Below, piece by piece: positions 60,877 through 64,000 of a stretch of DNA of 64,000 nt (position 1 is the stretch's first letter; each line of letters opens with the position of its first letter). Origin of the DNA: Syntrophorhabdus sp. PtaB.Bin047 (GTDB lineage: Bacteria > Desulfobacterota > Syntrophorhabdia > Syntrophorhabdales > Syntrophorhabdaceae); the NCBI GenBank assembly GCA_002067235.1, contig MVQP01000004.1:1-64000 (forward strand), given 5' to 3'. The translations under genes were made by a program, and so were the position numbers. The notes under the pieces were generated by a model. The model ran no database searches, was not told the origin of the DNA, and worked only from the letters and a program-made list of their open reading frames with translations.

Positions 60877-60887
60877 CTATCGTTGAC

Positions 60888-60915
60888 CTCTCATAACACT
60901 TGGTATCTATGAGAG
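60888..60915 (-). promoter_or_regulatory. Hairpin over the cysteine synthase ribosome binding site
   Basis: On the minus strand CTCTCATA, a 12-base loop, TATGAGAG, then GTCAACGATAG and the ATG. The 3' arm contains the only Shine-Dalgarno candidate, GAGAGG. Folding would hide it, suggesting translational control. Confidence 0.45.
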
Positions 60916-60999
60916 ATTCTAACAGAACGGGAGGCCGCAGACAAGAGAAATCAGGGACGTGGGCCGCCGCGATGCCGGCGCACGTCCCGGACGGGGGCA

Positions 61000-61206
61000 T
61001 CACTTGACCGTGGGGCTGCACACCGCGTTGGGGAATAAGTGGAGCTGACACGCCCCCACCTTGATCTTGAACTCGTTGAGAAGGTCTCCCATGTCCCCGT
61101 AGGAGACGCCTTCCGCGTCCGCGAGCTTCATCGCCTGTTCGCAGGATATCTTGCCGTCGGCACCGATGCGGGCCTTCACTTTTTCCAGTATCGCCTGCTT
61201 GTCCAT
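61000..61206 (-). CDS. Small conserved-looking protein of unknown function
   Basis: A 68-residue protein: MDKQAILEKVKARIGADGKISCEQAMKL (in two parts), then GVSYGDMGDLLNEFKIKVGACQLHLFP and a C-terminal NAVCSPTVK. It has three Cys (one each in SCEQ, GACQ, AVCS) and a helical N-terminal half. An AAGGAGGACAG site precedes the ATG. It lies between the flavodiiron gene and cysteine synthase on the same strand. I do not recognise a family; a metal or redox role is only a guess. Confidence 0.7.
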   Translation of the reverse strand: MDKQAILEKVKARIGADGKISCEQAMKLADAEGVSYGDMGDLLNEFKIKVGACQLHLFPNAVCSPTVK

Positions 61207-61273
61207 CCTCTGTCCTCCTTAATATTGTGTGTCGGGTTGAAGTCGCAAGGCTCTCCCTGCAGAGATCTCCGGA

Positions 61274-61292
61274 CCCCGGATCAAGTCCGGGA
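61274..61292. repeat. CCCGGA-TCAAG-TCCGGG palindromic repeat
   Basis: A six-base-pair stem with a five-base loop followed by ATGACGG, in the common CCCGGATCAAGTCCGGGATGACG form found between genes in many bacteria. It lies between the flavodiiron gene stop and the small gene. Confidence 0.75.
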
Positions 61293-61311
61293 TGACGGCT
61301 GGAGGGAGCCC

Positions 61312-62496
61312 TCATTTCACCGCTATTTCCCTTCCGAACTGAACCGCCTGTGCCAGCTCGTCATCGCCGGGCTGCCACATTGTCCGCAAGCCCTCATGGA
61401 CGACCTCGAACCCGGCCTTTCCGAGGGCCTCGTTCAGTATCTTCACCGACTCTCCGCTCCAGCCGTAGCAGCCGAAGGCCGCCGCCCTCTTGTTTCTGAA
61501 CTTTAGTCCGGCGACCATCTCGATCAATGCCGCCATCGCGTTGAGGATGCCCCTGTTGATGGTCGGCGAGCCGAGGAGGATGGCCTTCGATCTGAATATC
61601 TCCGTGACTACGTCGTTGATGTCGCTCCGGGCTATGTTGCAGAGCTTCACCGTCACCTTGTCGTCTTTCTCCTTTATGCCCTTCGCTATGGCCTCGGCGA
61701 GCCTGCGCGTGCCGTTCCACATGGTGTCGTAGATGAGGGTGATCTGGTCCTCCTGGTAGCCGTCCGCCCACTCGAGGTATTTGTGGACGATCTGCAGAGG
61801 GTTGTCGCGCCAGATGACGCCGTGGCTCGGGCAGATGGCGTTGACGGGAAGCCCCAGGCCCACAACCTCGTTTATCTTCTTCGTTACGAGGGGAGAAAAA
61901 GGGGTGAGGATGTTGGCGTAGTACTTGACGGCCTCCTCGAAGAGCTCCGACTGCACGACGAGGTCGTTGAAGATGTGCTCGCTGGCGATGTGTTGTCCGA
62001 AGGCGTCATTGGAGAAGAGGATGGCGTCGCCCGTGAGGTATTCCATCATCGTGTCCGGCCAGTGGAGCATGGGTGCCTCGATAAAGACAAGCTCTTTCCT
62101 GCCGAGACTCAGCTTGTCACCCGTCTTCACCACCTGAAAGTTCCAGTCCTGGTGGTAGTGGCCTTTGAGCGATTTCACCCCGTTCGCCGTGCAGTAGACG
62201 GGTTTGTCCGGTATGTGCCGCATGAGCTCCGGCATGGCGCCCGAATGGTCCATCTCGGCATGGTTGGCGATGACGAAATCTATGGAGCGAAGATCGATCT
62301 CCTTTGCCAGATTGTCGACGAACTCACCGGCGAAGGGCATCCACACCGTGTCGATGAGGGCCGTCTTCTCGTCGCGCACGAGGTAGGAGTTATAAGAAGA
62401 ACCCCGGTGGGTCGAATACTCCTCTCCATGGAACTTTCGAAGCTCCCAGTCTATCTTGCCCACCCAGTGAACATTCGGAGCTATTTCAAATTTCAT
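61312..62496 (-). CDS. Flavodiiron protein (FprA family A-type flavoprotein)
   Basis: Reduces O2 to water or NO to N2O in anaerobes, fed by rubredoxin or a flavin reductase. The 394-residue protein has the di-iron ligands in NHAEMDHSG (His79, Glu81, Asp83, His84), His145, Asp164 and a His in CPSHGVIW, and a C-terminal flavodoxin domain with YDTMWNGTRRLAEAI. It is the two-domain class A form with no C-terminal rubredoxin. Start ATG 62496 follows GAGGAGGGG. A perfect FNR-type palindrome at 62567-62582 lies near -42 of its promoter. Confidence 0.95.
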   Translation of the reverse strand: MKFEIAPNVHWVGKIDWELRKFHGEEYSTHRGSSYNSYLVRDEKTALIDTVWMPFAGEFVDNLAKEIDLRSIDFVIANHAEMDHSGAMPELMRHIPDKPVYCTANGVKSLKGHYHQDWNFQVVKTGDKLSLGRKELVFIEAPMLHWPDTMMEYLTGDAILFSNDAFGQHIASEHIFNDLVVQSELFEEAVKYYANILTPFSPLVTKKINEVVGLGLPVNAICPSHGVIWRDNPLQIVHKYLEWADGYQEDQITLIYDTMWNGTRRLAEAIAKGIKEKDDKVTVKLCNIARSDINDVVTEIFRSKAILLGSPTINRGILNAMAALIEMVAGLKFRNKRAAAFGCYGWSGESVKILNEALGKAGFEVVHEGLRTMWQPGDDELAQAVQFGREIAVK

Positions 62497-62538
62497 CACA
62501 CCCCTCCTCTCTCACTTTGGTTGCTGTACCTGTGTCCT

Positions 62539-62582
62539 ATTTTACTCCAGATCATCCAGTACGTCACTTGACTTAAGTCAAG
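62539..62582 (-). promoter_or_regulatory. Promoter with FNR/CRP-type palindrome for the flavodiiron gene
   Basis: On the minus strand the perfect 16-base palindrome CTTGACTTAAGTCAAG (62582-62567) matches the FNR-family pattern TTGAY-N4-RTCAA. A -10 box TAAAAT (62544-62539) follows with a weak -35 GTGACG 17 bases before it. The predicted start near 62532 places the palindrome centre near -42, the class II activator position. Confidence 0.65.
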
Positions 62583-62593
62583 AGTCCCAAAAA

Positions 62594-62620
62594 GACGGTT
62601 CTAACGGTTCCAACGGTTTC
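62594..62620 (+). repeat. Short array of ACGGTTCYA units
   Basis: GACGGTTCTAACGGTTCCAACGG followed by TTTC; three units of the same 9-bp word as in 59894-59967. It ends just before the stop codon of the Cys-rich gene. Confidence 0.7.
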
Positions 62621-62622
62621 TT

Positions 62623-63021
62623 CTAGACCACCGGATGGTTCTTTCTCAGCCATTCCCTGATGCGGGGGCATTCGAGAGGGGCGGTGCTGCAGTAGCCGGT
62701 GGATTGCTTCTTCTCGTTGCAGGAGGAGCAGATCTGCCAGTGGCCGCAGTTGATGCCGGTAAGGAGGGACGAGTCGCATTCGAGGCACCACAGGTAACCG
62801 CAGACGAGGCACAGGCCCACGGTCGCGTCCCCGATGGCGTCTATGGTGGAGCAATCCATCGTGTCCGCTTCGCCACAGTGGGGACAGGAGGAGACCGGCG
62901 ACCCCCGAAAGTTTCTGTGCGCCCCGCGGTTCTTCTCGACGGCGATAAGGAGCGCGTCCTGAATGTCGTCTGAGAGAAGCTCCCACATTTTCAGGAGAGT
63001 ACCCGGTATCGCCTTGCCCAT
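62623..63021 (-). CDS. Cysteine-rich zinc-finger-like protein of unknown function
   Basis: A 132-residue protein whose last 80 residues hold 12 cysteines: SCPHCGEADTMDC, LCLVCGYLWCLEC, INCGHWQICSSC, GYCSTAPLEC. The pairs suggest two or more zinc sites, reminiscent of treble-clef or B-box-like modules. The N-terminal 50 residues are helical (LLKMWELLSDDIQDALLIAV). ATG 63021 has AAGGAG upstream; the open frame to 63180 runs into repeats and is rejected. It lies upstream of the flavodiiron gene but probably has its own promoter. Confidence 0.7.
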   Translation of the reverse strand: MGKAIPGTLLKMWELLSDDIQDALLIAVEKNRGAHRNFRGSPVSSCPHCGEADTMDCSTIDAIGDATVGLCLVCGYLWCLECDSSLLTGINCGHWQICSSCNEKKQSTGYCSTAPLECPRIREWLRKNHPVV

Positions 63022-63084
63022 GGCTCGAGACTCCTTCTCGGTAGATTTGGAATGGATTACGGAGACTATTGTATCACAAAAGGG

Positions 63085-63292
63085 ACAAGAACCAAATGGG
63101 AATACAATAACCAACTGGGAAGACAATGACCAATGACCAAATCCCAATAACCAATGAAAAAGATAATGACCAAATCCCAATGATCAAACAAAGAGGCTTT
63201 GATTGCCCCTGTCTTCTGTTTGGTTATTGATTATTGGTTTATTGGAGATTATCTGGTCATTGGAGTTTGGTTATTGATCATTGTTTTTTGAC
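63085..63292. repeat. Opposed arrays of ACCAATG/ACCAAAT 7-9 bp units
   Basis: Left arm 63090-63190: units ACCAAAT, ACCAACT, ACCAATG, CCCAATA. Right arm 63217-63292: the reverse complements TTGGTTATT, ATTGGTTT, GGTCATTGG. The arms can pair over about 60 bases with mismatches, and the right arm runs up to and across the MFS stop codon (63278-63280). Architecture is the same as at 15801 and 25841, with another unit. Confidence 0.82.
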
Positions 63293-64000
63293 AAGGTTTG
63301 TTGCCGCGAAGGTGATGCAGGCGAGGAAGACCGCGGGGACACAGATGACGAGAAGGCCTGTCGAGACCCGGTGATGGTCGCCGATCCAGCCGATGGTTAT
63401 GGGGGAGAGGGAGGCGATGGCGTAGGACCAGGTGGTGAGCACACCGAGGGCGAGCCCCCGCGCGCGGGCGAAGGTGAGGCCCGTGAAGGTCCAGAGCGAC
63501 CCCATCACCGCGCAGCCCACAAAACCGGTGAAGAAAGTGATGGAACCCCGGGCGGCGGGGTTATCCACCTTGAGGATCAGCATGAGGCACAATCCCATGA
63601 TGATGCCGCCGGTGATGCCTACCTTACGGTACCCCAGTCTGTCGGAGATGTGGCCCATCGTCGGGCGGCCTATGAACTGGCCCACACCCCAGAGGCCTGC
63701 CACAAGGCCCGCCATCGACGCCGTCATCCCCACCTCCGTCTTCAGGAAGACGGGGTACCACATGGCGAAACCGAACTCCCCCGATATCTGGAACATCGCG
63801 GTGAAACTCACCAGCGCAAGCATGACGAGGCTTGACCGCGTGAGTATCGACGGGTCGAGGAGCTTGCCGCCGGGATGCCTCTCCCGCTTCTCTTCGGGCC
63901 ATACGATGAGGAGCACAGCGGCGAGGATGATGCCGGCGATGCCTGTCACCATGAAGGGGATGCGCCAGTTCCCGGTAAGGTCGAGGAGCCATCCCGCCAG
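63278..64000 (-). CDS. MFS transporter, C-terminal part
   Basis: The last 240 residues of a major facilitator transporter; the gene continues past the window end. Translation from 64000 reads LAGWLLDLTGNWRIPFMVTG, as at the end of TM5-TM6 of MFS proteins, followed by the central loop and six hydrophobic helices (LVMLALVSFTAMFQISGEF, MAGLVAGLWGVGQFIGRP, MGHISDRLGYRKVG cytoplasmic signature). GYRKVG near SDRLG is the TM8-9 loop motif. The substrate is unknown. The stop codon lies in a repeat array. Confidence 0.88.
   Translation of the reverse strand: MAGWLLDLTGNWRIPFMVTGIAGIILAAVLLIVWPEEKRERHPGGKLLDPSILTRSSLVMLALVSFTAMFQISGEFGFAMWYPVFLKTEVGMTASMAGLVAGLWGVGQFIGRPTMGHISDRLGYRKVGITGGIIMGLCLMLILKVDNPAARGSITFFTGFVGCAVMGSLWTFTGLTFARARGLALGVLTTWSYAIASLSPITIGWIGDHHRVSTGLLVICVPAVFLACITFAATNLVKKQ

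Overview
The window is a dense, GC-rich bacterial chromosome segment from a strictly anaerobic Gram-negative organism, most likely a member of the Desulfobacterota (former Deltaproteobacteria), perhaps a syntroph-like lineage. The basis is the gene content: an aldehyde oxidoreductase that matches the Desulfovibrio gigas enzyme at every cofactor ligand, lipid A/Kdo genes, a flavodiiron protein, an archaeal-type fructose-1,6-bisphosphate aldolase/phosphatase, an archaeal-type phosphoglycerate mutase and a split ADP-forming acyl-CoA synthetase. The species cannot be named from the sequence. There is no rRNA operon, CRISPR array, integrase or transposase gene.

Layout. 1-6.8 kb: end of the spc operon and the alpha operon (rplR' rpsE rpmD rplO secY map infA rpmJ rpsM rpsK rpsD rpoA rplQ), a tRNA-Gln and a terminator; adk is missing between secY and map. 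7.1-10.6 kb: a three-gene molybdenum hydroxylase operon whose large subunit is frameshifted. 10.7-15.5 kb (minus): two exported proteins, a DUF1846 protein and glnS, with a second tRNA-Gln facing away from glnS. 16-17.8 kb: an MBL-fold hydrolase and a Kdo kinase-like gene. 17.8-25.8 kb (minus): one long run, miaB, bifunctional nuclease, PHP phosphatase, hisC, cmk, ispH, rpsA, Trm112, lipid A acyltransferase. 25.9-27.9 kb (minus): tRNA-Pro, surE and the FBP aldolase/phosphatase. 28-40.5 kb (plus): a tightly packed run from rplU rpmA obg through proB proA nadD rsfS, a DksA-like gene, a LapA-LapB fusion, apgM, comF, an AsmA-like gene and a DUF2520 gene. 41-46.4 kb: aldehyde oxidoreductase, a large flavin/FeS/CCG electron-transfer fusion and a small zinc-ribbon protein. 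46.4-52.3 kb: a chemoreceptor behind a sigma-28-type promoter, the acyl-CoA synthetase pair and a ClC channel. 52.4-64 kb: short, mixed transcription units (DUF882, TPR, mreB, monooxygenase-like, methyltransferase, PAS-LuxR, flavin reductase, cysteine synthase, flavodiiron protein, Cys-rich protein, partial MFS transporter) separated by repeat-filled gaps.

The most unusual signal is non-coding. Intergenic gaps repeatedly carry arrays of degenerate 7-9 bp units. Several are arranged as two opposing arms, which can fold into long imperfect hairpins, and four arrays share the core words AAAGACAAAG and/or GACSGTTGC; others use entirely different units but the same architecture. Other notable regulatory signals are a perfect FNR-type palindrome placed near -42 of the flavodiiron gene, a sigma-28 promoter before the chemoreceptor, a hairpin over the cysteine synthase ribosome binding site, and a roughly 290 bp element with 44-45 bp inverted ends in a gene-free stretch.
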